49,087 nucleotides of DNA from Hydrogenophaga sp. (lineage in GTDB: Bacteria > Pseudomonadota > Gammaproteobacteria > Burkholderiales > Burkholderiaceae_C), in NCBI RefSeq assembly GCF_030158645.1, contig NZ_JAOASO010000071.1, forward strand, positions 1-49,087. The letters run 5' to 3'. The position numbers and the translations under genes are program-made. The notes beneath the pieces are model-generated. The model was not told the DNA's origin. It did no database searches and was given only the letters and a program-made list of their open reading frames with translations. Shown here piece after piece: positions 1-8,793 of this stretch. The number at the start of each line of letters is the position of its first letter. Position 1 is the stretch's first letter.

Positions 1-1
1 C

Positions 2-910
<909 letters not shown>

Positions 911-933
911 TCGGCTGAGCCCTTTCGATCATC

Positions 934-961
934 CGCCGCGTCAGGGCAACCTGCCGCGGCG
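934..961 (+). promoter_or_regulatory. Intercistronic hairpin between dnaK and dnaJ
   Basis: A 7-bp stem (CGCCGCG with CGCGGCG), one T/C mismatch, a 4-bp CAGG/CCTG stem and a GCAA (GNRA) tetraloop lie between dnaK and dnaJ, followed by TTTGTGTT. It resembles a weak terminator or an mRNA-stabilising hairpin. I infer that it lowers dnaJ expression relative to dnaK or protects the 3' end of a dnaK-only transcript. Confidence 0.6.
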
Positions 962-989
962 TTTGTGTTCCAACCGAACCCCAAACACC

Positions 990-2123
990 ATGGCCAAACG
1001 CGACTTTTACGAAGTGCTGGGCGTCCCCAAGAACGCCGGCGACGAAGAAATCAAGAAGGCGTATCGCAAGCTCGCGATGAAGCACCACCCCGACCGCAAC
1101 CAGGGCGATGCGGCCAAGGCGGCGGAAGAGCGCTTCAAGGAGGCGAAAGAAGCCTACGAGATGCTGTCCGACCCGCAGAAGAAAGCGGCGTACGACCAGT
1201 ACGGCCACGCCGGTGTGGATCCGAACCTGCGCGGTGGCGCGGCCGGCGCTGAAGGCTTTGGCGGCTTCTCCGAGTCGTTCGGCGACATCTTTGGCGACAT
1301 CTTCGGTGGCGCGCGCGGCCAGCGCAGCGGCCGCCAGGTTTACCGTGGCGCCGACCTGTCGTACGCCATGGAAATCTCGCTCGAAGAAGCGGCCGGCGGC
1401 AAGGACACGCAGATCCGCATCCCGAGCTGGGACGACTGCGAAACCTGCAGCGGCACCGGCGCCAAGCCCGGCACCAGCGTGAAGACCTGCAGCACCTGCC
1501 ACGGCCAGGGCTCGGTGCAGATGCGCCAGGGTTTCTTCAGCGTGCAGCAGACCTGCCCGCAGTGCAGCGGCACCGGCAAGCTCATTCCCGAGCCCTGCAC
1601 CACCTGCCACGGCCAGGGCAAGATCAAGAAGCAGAAAACGCTGGAGATCAAGATCCCCGCCGGCATCGACGACGGCCAGCGCATCCGCAGCACCGGCAAC
1701 GGCGAACCCGGCCAGAACGGCGGACCTTCGGGCGACCTCTACATCGAAGTGCGCCTGCGCAAGCACGACATCTTCGAGCGCGAGGGCGACGACCTGCACT
1801 GCCAGGTGCCGGTGAGCATGACGGTGGCCGCACTCGGTGGCGAGATCGACGTGCCCACGCTCGCGGGCAAGGCCACCATCGACCTGCCCGAAGGCACCCA
1901 GAGCGGCAAGACCTTCCGCCTGCGCGGCAAGGGCGTCAAAGGGGTGCGCAGCAGCTACCCCGGCGACCTGTACTGCCACGTGGCGGTGGAAACCCCGATC
2001 AAGCTCACGGAGCACCAGCGCAAGCTGCTCAAGGAGCTGGACGAGTCGTTCAAGAAGGGTGGCCACAAGCACAGCCCGAACGACAAGGGCTGGTTCGAGA
2101 AGGCGAAGTCGTTCTTCAGCTGA
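990..2123 (+). CDS. dnaJ: Chaperone protein DnaJ (Hsp40)
   Basis: Co-chaperone of 377 residues that delivers unfolded substrates to DnaK and stimulates its ATPase. Order of domains: an N-terminal J domain with the diagnostic HPD at residues 33-35; a Gly/Phe-rich linker ([18 protein letters not shown]); a zinc-binding region with four CxxCxGxG repeats ([32 protein letters not shown]); and the C-terminal substrate-binding beta domains. The chosen start ([11 protein letters not shown]) is the family-conserved one; the frame runs 9 codons further upstream but that extension is not conserved. It is the second gene of the dnaKJ operon and is closed by a strong terminator. All key residues are present. 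Confidence 0.98.
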   Translation: MAKRDFYEVLGVPKNAGDEEIKKAYRKLAMKHHPDRNQGDAAKAAEERFKEAKEAYEMLSDPQKKAAYDQYGHAGVDPNLRGGAAGAEGFGGFSESFGDIFGDIFGGARGQRSGRQVYRGADLSYAMEISLEEAAGGKDTQIRIPSWDDCETCSGTGAKPGTSVKTCSTCHGQGSVQMRQGFFSVQQTCPQCSGTGKLIPEPCTTCHGQGKIKKQKTLEIKIPAGIDDGQRIRSTGNGEPGQNGGPSGDLYIEVRLRKHDIFEREGDDLHCQVPVSMTVAALGGEIDVPTLAGKATIDLPEGTQSGKTFRLRGKGVKGVRSSYPGDLYCHVAVETPIKLTEHQRKLLKELDESFKKGGHKHSPNDKGWFEKAKSFFS

Positions 2124-2140
2124 GGGCGGTTTTCCCCCTG

Positions 2141-2170
2141 AAAAAAGCGACGCCGTGGCGTCGCTTTTTT
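2141..2170. terminator. Bidirectional rho-independent terminator after dnaJ
   Basis: A perfect inverted repeat of 14 bases per arm (AAAAAAGCGACGCC, then GT, then GGCGTCGCTTTTTT). The GC core is flanked by A6 on one side and T6 on the other, so it can stop transcription from both the dnaK-dnaJ side and the convergent small gene on the minus strand. Confidence 0.93.
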
Positions 2171-2185
2171 CTTGCGGTGTTCCAC

Positions 2186-2443
2186 CTAGCGCTGCTGCGC
2201 GCGGCGAGCACCCCAAATCGCCAAACCCACCAGCAGCCAGAGCACCAAGGCCACCGCCGCGTACACGTATTCGCTCCCCGCGTGGTGAACCACCAGTCCG
2301 TCGAAATGCTGGCCCTCTTCGTTATACGGCATGCGCGCTTTGGCCCACGCCCAGGCCGACACCAACGCGGCGGGAACGGCCAGCAGCACGGCCAACAGCC
2401 CCAAGGCCATCGCCAGGGTTCGGACTCGGCTGCGCGGTTTCAT
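2186..2443 (-). CDS. Small two-helix membrane protein, unknown function
   Basis: An 85-residue protein of unknown function. It has two hydrophobic segments, one near residues 9-33 (from LAMALGLLAVLLAVPAAL) and one near 61-78 (AAVALVLWLLVGLAIWG). The polar stretch between them (MPYNEEGQHFDGLVVHHAGSE) probably faces the periplasm, and the short C-terminal tail is Arg-rich. The start is supported by an AGGAG about 8 bases upstream; the longer upstream frame overlaps the divergent gene and is not real. It stands alone, convergent with dnaJ and divergent from the ZIP transporter. I do not recognise the family. Confidence 0.75.
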   Translation of the reverse strand: MKPRSRVRTLAMALGLLAVLLAVPAALVSAWAWAKARMPYNEEGQHFDGLVVHHAGSEYVYAAVALVLWLLVGLAIWGARRAQQR

Positions 2444-2597
2444 GGGGATCTTCTCCTGTGGTGGTGCTCTCGAGGGTGCTCCCGCACTGTATCGGGCTCG
2501 CGCCCGCGCCCCTATCTCCCTCATTGTCAACATCGATTGGCCTGAATCGATAGTTTTTGTCAAACTCTCGACTTCCGAGACCACCCGCAGGCACCCC

Positions 2598-3614
2598 ATG
2601 ACCGCCCTCATTCGACAAGTCCGCCCCGTCTGGGCCCAACTGCAGGAGTTCGATCTGCAGGTGCCCGCCCACGCGCTGCGCAACGCGCTCCTGGCCTTGG
2701 GCGCTGGCCTGCTGGTGATGGCGGGCCTGGCCGCGCTGAGCACCTTCTGGGCGCCCACCCGCGCGTGGTGGACGGCCGCCGAGAACGGCAGCGCCATGGC
2801 CGCCGGTGTGCAGGCCTCGCTGCTCGCAGCGGTGGCCACGGCCGTGGGTGCGCTGCCGGTGTTTCTGGTGCAGCGGGTGAGCAAGTTGCAGGAGGCGGCT
2901 CTGATGTCGTTCTCGGCCGGCATCATGCTGGCCGCGGCCATCTTTGCCTTGCTGCTGCCCTCGCTGGAGGCCGGACGCACGCTGCTGGCCGGCATGACCG
3001 GCGCGGCCACGGGCGCCGCCGCGCTCAGCGGCGTGGGTCTGATGCTGGGCATGGGCCTGATGCTGGCGATCGACCGCTTCACGCCGCACGAACACGCGGT
3101 GCTGCCCCCGGCGGCGCTCGGCCACACCGGGGCCTGGGGCGCGCAGCCCGACAACGCCGCGGTGCAACGCGCCAAGCTGATGGTGCTGGCCATCCTGATT
3201 CACAACGTGCCCGAAGGCCTGGCGGTGGGCGCAGCCTACGCCGGGGTGGACGGTGCGGGTGGCACGCAGGCGGGCGCTTCCGTGGCCCTGGCCATCGGCC
3301 TGCAGAACATGCCCGAAGGCCTGATCGTCGCCATGGCCTTGCGCACGCTGGGACGCAGCGCGACGCAGGCCTGGGGCGTGGCCGCGCTCACCGGCCTGGC
3401 CGAGCCGCTGGGTGCCATCGTCGGGCTGGCGGTGCTGGGCAGCGTGCCGGCGTTCTACCCACTGGGTCTTGCGCTCGCGGCGGGCGCGATGTTGTTCGTG
3501 GTGAGCCACGAGATCATTCCCGAGACGCACCGCAACGGGTTCGAGACCATGGCCACGGCCACGCTGCTGGCGGGCTTCATCTTCATGCTGCTCCTCGATG
3601 CGGCCCTGAACTGA
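2598..3614 (+). CDS. ZIP-family divalent metal transporter
   Basis: A 338-residue inner-membrane transporter of the ZIP (ZupT/GufA-like) family, which imports zinc and other divalent cations. Many hydrophobic helices are visible. The two metal-site motifs are HNVPEG at 202-207 and NMPEG starting at 237, corresponding to the conserved transmembrane HNxPEG and N-x-PEG signatures. A loop with several His residues (TPHEHAVLPP) precedes them, as in other ZIP proteins. The start MTALIRQ is chosen because upstream codons lie in the divergent intergenic region. It is followed after 23 bases by the metallo-hydrolase gene, probably in one transcript. The substrate metal cannot be told from sequence; no Zur or Fur site was identified. 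Confidence 0.9.
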   Translation: MTALIRQVRPVWAQLQEFDLQVPAHALRNALLALGAGLLVMAGLAALSTFWAPTRAWWTAAENGSAMAAGVQASLLAAVATAVGALPVFLVQRVSKLQEAALMSFSAGIMLAAAIFALLLPSLEAGRTLLAGMTGAATGAAALSGVGLMLGMGLMLAIDRFTPHEHAVLPPAALGHTGAWGAQPDNAAVQRAKLMVLAILIHNVPEGLAVGAAYAGVDGAGGTQAGASVALAIGLQNMPEGLIVAMALRTLGRSATQAWGVAALTGLAEPLGAIVGLAVLGSVPAFYPLGLALAAGAMLFVVSHEIIPETHRNGFETMATATLLAGFIFMLLLDAALN

Positions 3615-3637
3615 GTGATCAAAGAGCGGGGCGTAAG

Positions 3638-5011
3638 ATGCCCCGCATGAGCGTACACATCCGATTTCTCGGCGGCGCCGGCACCGTCACCGGCTCCAAG
3701 TACCTGGTCGAGCACGACGGCCAGAGCCTGCTGGTCGACTGCGGTCTGTTCCAGGGCTACAAACAGCTGCGCCTGCGCAACCGCGACCCGCTGCCGGTGT
3801 TGCCCAACCACATCGGCGCCGTGTTGCTGACGCACGCGCACCTGGACCACAGCGGCTACTTGCCGCTGCTGGCCAAGGAGGGATTTCACGGCAAGGTGTG
3901 GGCCACGCCGGCCACGCGCGACCTGGCGCAGATTTTGTTGCCCGACAGCGGCCACATCCAGGAAGAAGACGCGGCCTTTGCCAACCGCAAGGGCTTCTCC
4001 AAACATTCGCCCGCGCTGCCGCTCTACACCGAGAGCGATGCGCTGCAAAGCCTCAAGCTGTTTCGCACCGTGCCCATGCACCAACCGTTCGAGCCGCTGA
4101 AAGGCTGGACGGCACAGTTCTCGGGCGCAGGGCACATCCTCGGGGCGGCCAGCCTGCTGCTGGAGGTGGGTGGGAAGCGCATCCTGTTCTCGGGCGACCT
4201 CGGTCGGCCCGACGACGCGCTCATGCTCGCGCCCGACGCACCGCCCGCGGCCGACGTGGTGGTGTGCGAATCGACCTATGGCGACCGCGACCACCCGGAC
4301 GAAGATGTGCTGGCCGAACTCGCTCCGGCGTTGCAGCGCGTCGCAGCGCGTGGCGGCTCGGCCGTGGTGCCGGTGTTTGCGGTGGGCCGCGCGCAGGCCT
4401 TGCTGCACGCCATCGCCGAACTCAAGGCCTCGGGCCAGTTGCCGCACAGCCTGCCGGTCTACCTCGACAGCCCCATGGCCATCCACAGCACCGAGCTGTT
4501 TGCGCGCCACCTGGGCGAGCACCGGCTGAACGCTGCGCAGTGCCACGCCATGGCGCTGGTGGCGAAGATGACGCGCACGGCCGACGAGTCCAAGGCGATT
4601 GCGCGCCAGCACGGCCCCAAGGTGATCCTGGCCGCCAGCGGCATGGCCACCGGCGGGCGCGTGCTGCACCACCTGGTGCAGTACCTGGGCGACCACCGCA
4701 ACATGGTGCTGCTTACCGGCTACCAGGCGCCGGGCACGCGCGGCGCCACGCTGGCCAACGGCGGCACGCAGCTTCGCATCCACGGGCAAGACCTGCCGGT
4801 GCGTGCGGAGGTGGTGCAACTCCAGTCCGCGTCAGCGCATGCCGACGCCGGGCAGCTCATGGCCTGGCTGCGCGCCCTGCCCCAGCCGCCGCGCCGCGTG
4901 TTCGTCACGCACGGTGACATGGAAGCCTCCGATCGGCTGCGCCACCGCATCGAAGCCGAACTGCGCTGGCAGGCGCTGGTACCTGAACACGGCAGCACCT
5001 GGGCGGTCTGA
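3638..5011 (+). CDS. Metallo-beta-lactamase fold (beta-CASP) RNA-processing type hydrolase
   Basis: A 457-residue metallo-hydrolase with the MBL core followed by a beta-CASP insert and a C-terminal RMMBL segment, as in the YsH1/CPSF-73-like bacterial proteins. These act on RNA with two zinc ions. Motifs: THAHLDHSG at 65-73 (motif 2), SGDLGRPDD (motif 4 Asp), ESTYGDRDH, the beta-CASP motifs DSPMA and SGMATGGR, and the final VTHGDMEAS His motif. The start is ATG 3638 (MPRMSVHIRF); ATG 3647 is equally possible, and neither has a strong Shine-Dalgarno. It is co-directional with and 23 bases behind the ZIP transporter. An exonuclease/endonuclease role is inferred from the family only. Confidence 0.88.
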   Translation: MPRMSVHIRFLGGAGTVTGSKYLVEHDGQSLLVDCGLFQGYKQLRLRNRDPLPVLPNHIGAVLLTHAHLDHSGYLPLLAKEGFHGKVWATPATRDLAQILLPDSGHIQEEDAAFANRKGFSKHSPALPLYTESDALQSLKLFRTVPMHQPFEPLKGWTAQFSGAGHILGAASLLLEVGGKRILFSGDLGRPDDALMLAPDAPPAADVVVCESTYGDRDHPDEDVLAELAPALQRVAARGGSAVVPVFAVGRAQALLHAIAELKASGQLPHSLPVYLDSPMAIHSTELFARHLGEHRLNAAQCHAMALVAKMTRTADESKAIARQHGPKVILAASGMATGGRVLHHLVQYLGDHRNMVLLTGYQAPGTRGATLANGGTQLRIHGQDLPVRAEVVQLQSASAHADAGQLMAWLRALPQPPRRVFVTHGDMEASDRLRHRIEAELRWQALVPEHGSTWAV

Positions 5012-5078
5012 CGCATCCGCATTCACACCTGCACACACGGCCCATGGAACGCGGCCGCTTTTCCCCACTCTGATCCCG

Positions 5079-6281
5079 ATGAATCTTCAAACTTCCCTGC
5101 TCCTGGGCGCCGCCCTGCTCTCTTCTTCCGTCTGGGCCCAGACGCCCACGCCAACCCCCAATCCCGAGTTCGACTCCTGCCTGAACGCCCTGCGCGCCCC
5201 GGCCCGCGCCGCCGGCGTGCGCGACGACACCTTCGCCCAGCACACGCAGAACCTCGCGCCCGACATGAGCGTGATCGACAAACTCAACTTCCAGCCCGAG
5301 TTCCGCACCGCGATCTGGGACTACCTGGCCGGTCTGGTGGACGAGGAGCGCGTGGCCGAGGGCCGCGCGATGCTCACACGCCACGCCGAAACGCTGGCTC
5401 GGGTGAGTGAAAAATACGGTGTGGACCCGGCCACGGTGGTGGCGGTCTGGGGCGTGGAGAGCAACTTCGGCCAGACCTTCGGCAAATCACCGTTGGTGCA
5501 GTCGCTGGGCACGCTTTCGTGTTTCGGACGGCGCCAGGCCTACTTCCGCACCGAGTTCTACGCCACGCTGCGCATCCTGCAGGCAGGGCACATCGCGCCT
5601 GAGCGTCTGGTGGGCTCGTGGGCGGGCGCCTTCGGGCACACGCAGTTCATGCCCAGCACCTTCGAACGCCTCGCGGTGGACTTCGACGGCGACGGCAAGG
5701 CCGACCTGATGGACAGCACCAGCGACGCGCTCGCGTCCACCGCCAACTTCCTGGCCAAGGCGGGCTGGCAAAGCGGCCAACCGTGGGGGTTTGAAGTGAA
5801 GATGCCGGAGGGCTTCAGCACCACCGGTGAAGGCCGCCGCACCAAACGCGGCATGGGCGAATGGGCGGCACGCGGCCTCCAGCGGGTCGACGGATCGCCC
5901 CTGCCCGCCAGCGGAAGTGCCGGCCTCATGACACCCGCCGGAGCCCAGGGCCCGGCGTTTCTGGTGCTGCGCAACTTCGACGCGATCTACAGCTACAACG
6001 CGGCCGAGAGCTATGGTCTCGCGATTGCGCACCTGTCGGACCGCCTGCGCGGTGGCGGCCCCTTCGCCACACCCTGGCCGACCGACGATCCGGGCCTCTC
6101 GCGCGCCGAGCGCCGGGAAGTCCAGACACTGCTGATCGCACGCGGCCACGACATCGGCGCGGTGGACGGCATGCTGGGCGACAAGAGCCGCGTGGCGATC
6201 CGCGCGGAGCAGACTCGTCTGGGGCAGGAGGACAGCGGGCGCGCCGGACAAAAACTGTTGAAGGCCTTGCGCGGCGGCTGA
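5079..6281 (+). CDS. Secreted lytic murein transglycosylase (MltB-like) with peptidoglycan-binding domain
   Basis: A 400-residue periplasmic enzyme that cleaves peptidoglycan glycan strands to 1,6-anhydromuramic products (GH103/SLT_2 family). A Sec signal peptide covers about residues 1-21 (LLLGAALLSSSVWA, then QTPTP); there is no lipobox Cys, so it is soluble rather than a lipoprotein. The catalytic Glu is E127 in VWGVESNFGQ, followed by family motifs SLGTLSCFGRRQAYFRTEF and GHTQFMPSTF. The last ~50 residues (SRAERREVQTLLIARGHD) form a PG_binding_1 domain. The start was moved to MNLQTSL because the frame upstream reads into the preceding gene. It converges on the ybjQ-type gene with only 4 bases between stop codons. 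Confidence 0.93.
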   Translation: MNLQTSLLLGAALLSSSVWAQTPTPTPNPEFDSCLNALRAPARAAGVRDDTFAQHTQNLAPDMSVIDKLNFQPEFRTAIWDYLAGLVDEERVAEGRAMLTRHAETLARVSEKYGVDPATVVAVWGVESNFGQTFGKSPLVQSLGTLSCFGRRQAYFRTEFYATLRILQAGHIAPERLVGSWAGAFGHTQFMPSTFERLAVDFDGDGKADLMDSTSDALASTANFLAKAGWQSGQPWGFEVKMPEGFSTTGEGRRTKRGMGEWAARGLQRVDGSPLPASGSAGLMTPAGAQGPAFLVLRNFDAIYSYNAAESYGLAIAHLSDRLRGGGPFATPWPTDDPGLSRAERREVQTLLIARGHDIGAVDGMLGDKSRVAIRAEQTRLGQEDSGRAGQKLLKALRGG

Positions 6282-6285
6282 CCGG

Positions 6286-6633
6286 TCAGCCCAGCTTCAC
6301 CGCCGTCCCACTCACCGCGACCATCATCATCCCGTTGGTCTCCCCCAGCACTTCGTAGTCGAAGTCGATGCCGATCACGGCGTTGGCCCCCATCTCGCGC
6401 GCGGACTCGATGAGGTCTTCCACAGCCGCGTCGCGCGCGCCCGAGAGGGCCCGCTCGTAGCCGCCGGCGCGACCGCCCACCACGTCGCGCACCGACGAGA
6501 ACATGTCCCGGAAGATGTTGGCGCCGATGATGGCTTCGCCGTTGACCACACCCAGGTACTGCGAGCGGTCGATGCCCTCGGGCGTGGTGGTGCTCAGAAA
6601 GAAGCCGTCTTTCGCTTTGGAAAACCATCCCAT
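6286..6633 (-). CDS. YbjQ/UPF0145 family protein
   Basis: A 115-residue cytoplasmic protein of the YbjQ (UPF0145, 'putative heavy-metal-binding') family, which forms pentamers; its biological role is unsettled. Typical family strings are visible: FFLSTTTPEG, VVNGEAIIGANIFRD, REMGANAVIGIDFDYE and a C-terminal MMMVAVSGTAV. The start at MGWFSKAKDG is supported by AGGAG 7 bases upstream; the frame extends 15 codons further but without conservation. Its stop codon is the mirror image of the neighbouring transglycosylase stop within a 16-bp palindrome. Confidence 0.88.
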   Translation of the reverse strand: MGWFSKAKDGFFLSTTTPEGIDRSQYLGVVNGEAIIGANIFRDMFSSVRDVVGGRAGGYERALSGARDAAVEDLIESAREMGANAVIGIDFDYEVLGETNGMMMVAVSGTAVKLG

Positions 6634-6727
6634 GTGAAAACTCCTGTGATTGCGCCGCGTGGTGTGGCGTACGGACATTGTGCAGGTCAGGTGCTACGGT
6701 GAGGCTCAGCCACAACGGGAACATCCC

Positions 6728-7390
6728 ATGCCCGGCTACCAGGTCAAGACCGAAACCGTGTCGCTCGGCGGCACCGACTGGCACCTACGCTGCCTGATCG
6801 ACGACCAGCAGTTCAACGACACCCACCACGCCGCCGCCGACATCGGTTTGCCTTCCGCGGGTTGGTCGCATTTCGGGCAGGTGTGGCCGTCATCGCGCGT
6901 GCTCGCGCTGGCCATGCTCACGCACCCGCTGGCCGGGCTGCGCGTGCTGGAGATCGGCGCGGGCCTGGCGCTGGCCAGTCTGGTGATGCACCGGCGCGGT
7001 GCCGATGTGACGGTGAGCGACTGGCATCCGCTGACGGAGGAATTCCTGCGCCACAACCTGGTCTTGAACGACCTGGGGCCATTGCCGTACGAGGCCGGCA
7101 ACTGGGAAAGTGTGGCCGCCACCGACAACCCGGCGCTGGGTCTGTTCGATCTGATCGTGGGCAGCGACCTGCTGTACGAACGCCAGCAGCCCGCACAGCT
7201 CGCCGCCTTCATCCACCGACACGCCGCGGTGGGTGCGCAAATCGTGATCGTCGACCCAGACCGGGGCAACCGGGCCGCCTTTGGTCGCGACATGGGCATG
7301 CTGGGCTTCGTGCTCACCATGCAGGCTGCCGGGCGCCAGCTGGAAGACGGCACGGCCTACAAAGGACGGTTTCTGAGCTTCACGCGCTGA
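6728..7390 (+). CDS. Class I SAM-dependent methyltransferase (METTL21/Methyltransf_16 type)
   Basis: A 220-residue protein with a Rossmann-type methyltransferase fold. The SAM-binding motif I is LEIGAGLALASL at 74-85, the acidic loop after strand 2 is VSDWHP, and the post-motif-II strand is DLIVGSDLLYERQQP. The order and the (S/D)DLLY motif resemble the protein lysine methyltransferase METTL21 / nicotinamide N-methyltransferase-like group, so the substrate may be a protein, but this is inference. The start MPGYQVKT follows the divergent gap with ybjQ. It ends at a terminator shared with the convergent 56-residue gene. Confidence 0.85.
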   Translation: MPGYQVKTETVSLGGTDWHLRCLIDDQQFNDTHHAAADIGLPSAGWSHFGQVWPSSRVLALAMLTHPLAGLRVLEIGAGLALASLVMHRRGADVTVSDWHPLTEEFLRHNLVLNDLGPLPYEAGNWESVAATDNPALGLFDLIVGSDLLYERQQPAQLAAFIHRHAAVGAQIVIVDPDRGNRAAFGRDMGMLGFVLTMQAAGRQLEDGTAYKGRFLSFTR

Positions 7391-7419
7391 GGTGGGGCCC
7401 TTGGGCCGCGCACCCATGC

Positions 7420-7444
7420 AAAAAGCCCGCTGCGCGGGCTCTTT
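7420..7444. terminator. Rho-independent terminator, convergent genes
   Basis: A 7-bp stem AGCCCGC / GCGGGCT with a TGC loop. It is flanked by A4-5 on the left and CTTT on the right, so it can act in both directions between the methyltransferase and the small basic protein gene. Confidence 0.8.
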
Positions 7445-7480
7445 GCAATTCAGCAAGGCCGGCCACCAGGGCCGAACCGG

Positions 7481-7651
7481 TCAGCCGCCTTTTTTGGAGC
7501 GCTTGCCGGGGTTTTTCTTGCTGCGGGTGGCCACACCACGCTCCAGGCTCACACGCTGACCACGGCCAGGGGAGGTCAGCGACACGCCAGCGACGGGCGT
7601 GGGGCGGGGGGTGGCTTTGCGGTCGGCTTCGGTGACGATTTTGTTGCCCAT
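7481..7651 (-). CDS. Small basic Lys/Arg-rich protein (56 aa), unknown function
   Basis: A short frame of 56 residues beginning MGNKIVTEADRKATPRP and ending KKNPGKRSKKGG. It is strongly basic with Pro, Lys, Arg and Gly and has no hydrophobic segment, so it is likely disordered and could bind nucleic acid or ribosomes; that is inference. An AGGA sits about 9 bases before the ATG, and the gene fills the gap between the transglutaminase gene (66 bases upstream, same strand) and the terminator at 7420-7444. This clean fit and the lysine-rich C-terminus support a real gene. No family recognised. Confidence 0.65.
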   Translation of the reverse strand: MGNKIVTEADRKATPRPTPVAGVSLTSPGRGQRVSLERGVATRSKKNPGKRSKKGG

Positions 7652-7717
7652 GACTGGATCCTGAGAAAGTTGCGAAAGTGACGGAACCCGCTATTAGGCC
7701 ACAAGGCTCCGCGGTGG

Positions 7718-8611
7718 TCAGGTGGCGTTGCCGCCGTTCCAGGTGAACGACGCGTCGGTGGACAAGGCCTCGGGCCGGCGCACCGGCATGAGCCAGCCGT
7801 GGGCGGGGTTGGTCTGCGCCGAGATGTCGATGCGCGGCGCCTGGGCCGATACCGGGCCGAAGATGGTGGCAAACGAAGCGTCGGCGGCGTCGCGCCCGGT
7901 GCCGATGCGCACAAAACCCATGGGAATGGCGGTGCCCGACGGATCGAACAGGTACCAGCGGTGGCCCAGGTACACCTCCACATAGGCGTGGAAGTCGGTC
8001 GGGCCCAGGGCCGGGTCGGCGCCGAAATCGATCGCGGTGGTGAAACGCGCGGGGATGTTGAGCGCGCGGCAGAAGGTGATCATGAGGTGCGCAAAGTCTC
8101 GGCACACGCCCTTGCGGTCGTTGAGGGTGTCCATGGCCGAGGTCATGGAGTTGCTGGTGTTCGACTCGAACGTCACCTGGCTCTGCACCCACTGCTGAAT
8201 GGCCTCCACACGCCGATACCCCGGCGGCATCTGGCCAAAGAGCTGAGTGGCCATGGCGGTCACGCAGTCCGACTGGCAGTAGCGGCTGGGGTAGATGTAG
8301 GCCAGCACATCGGTGGGCAGCTGGTTGATGGGTGTCTCGAACACCGCGTCGGGCTGGTCCACGTGGTGAACGATGTCCAGCGTGGCGCGGTAGCGCAACT
8401 GCAGTGCGCCGGGGGTGGCGGTCAGGCGCAGGATGCGCGTGCGGGTGGCGGCGTCGGTGTGCGACACCAGCGGCACGGGCTGGCTGACCTGCAGTTCTTC
8501 CCACACCACGGTCTGCTGGGGTGAATGCGCGGCCTGCACATTGAAGATGAAGTCGGCGCTGGGCTGGTTGACCTGGTACTGCAGGTCGATGGCGAGGTGG
8601 ATGCGAACCAT
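7718..8611 (-). CDS. Transglutaminase-like cysteine protease family protein
   Basis: A 297-residue protein with an N-terminal beta-rich region (about 1-100, the 'bacterial transglutaminase-like N-terminal' type) and a transglutaminase-core domain. The triad is visible: Cys170 in RKGVCRDFAHL, His208 in TDFHAYVEVYL and Asp223 in YLFDPSG. Such proteins are usually predicted peptidases or amide-cleaving enzymes rather than true cross-linkers; the substrate is unknown. There is no signal peptide. The start MVRIHLAIDLQYQ was chosen because the 59 codons upstream look non-coding. It is followed on the same strand by the small basic gene and is divergent from the FtsX permease. Confidence 0.88.
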   Translation of the reverse strand: MVRIHLAIDLQYQVNQPSADFIFNVQAAHSPQQTVVWEELQVSQPVPLVSHTDAATRTRILRLTATPGALQLRYRATLDIVHHVDQPDAVFETPINQLPTDVLAYIYPSRYCQSDCVTAMATQLFGQMPPGYRRVEAIQQWVQSQVTFESNTSNSMTSAMDTLNDRKGVCRDFAHLMITFCRALNIPARFTTAIDFGADPALGPTDFHAYVEVYLGHRWYLFDPSGTAIPMGFVRIGTGRDAADASFATIFGPVSAQAPRIDISAQTNPAHGWLMPVRRPEALSTDASFTWNGGNAT

Positions 8612-8793
8612 GGGGTCACCGTGGATAAAAAGTGGACCGGCCTGGTGGGCCGGCGGCAGCGAACACATTCGCTGTGCAACGGTGAGAAACGCCTCGGTGC
8701 ATGTTATGCGCGTGCGACCGGGCTGTCTGTGTGCCAAGGCACCATGCCCCGGCCCGGCCAGCGGACAAGGGCTTGGGCGTAAGCTCAAACGCC

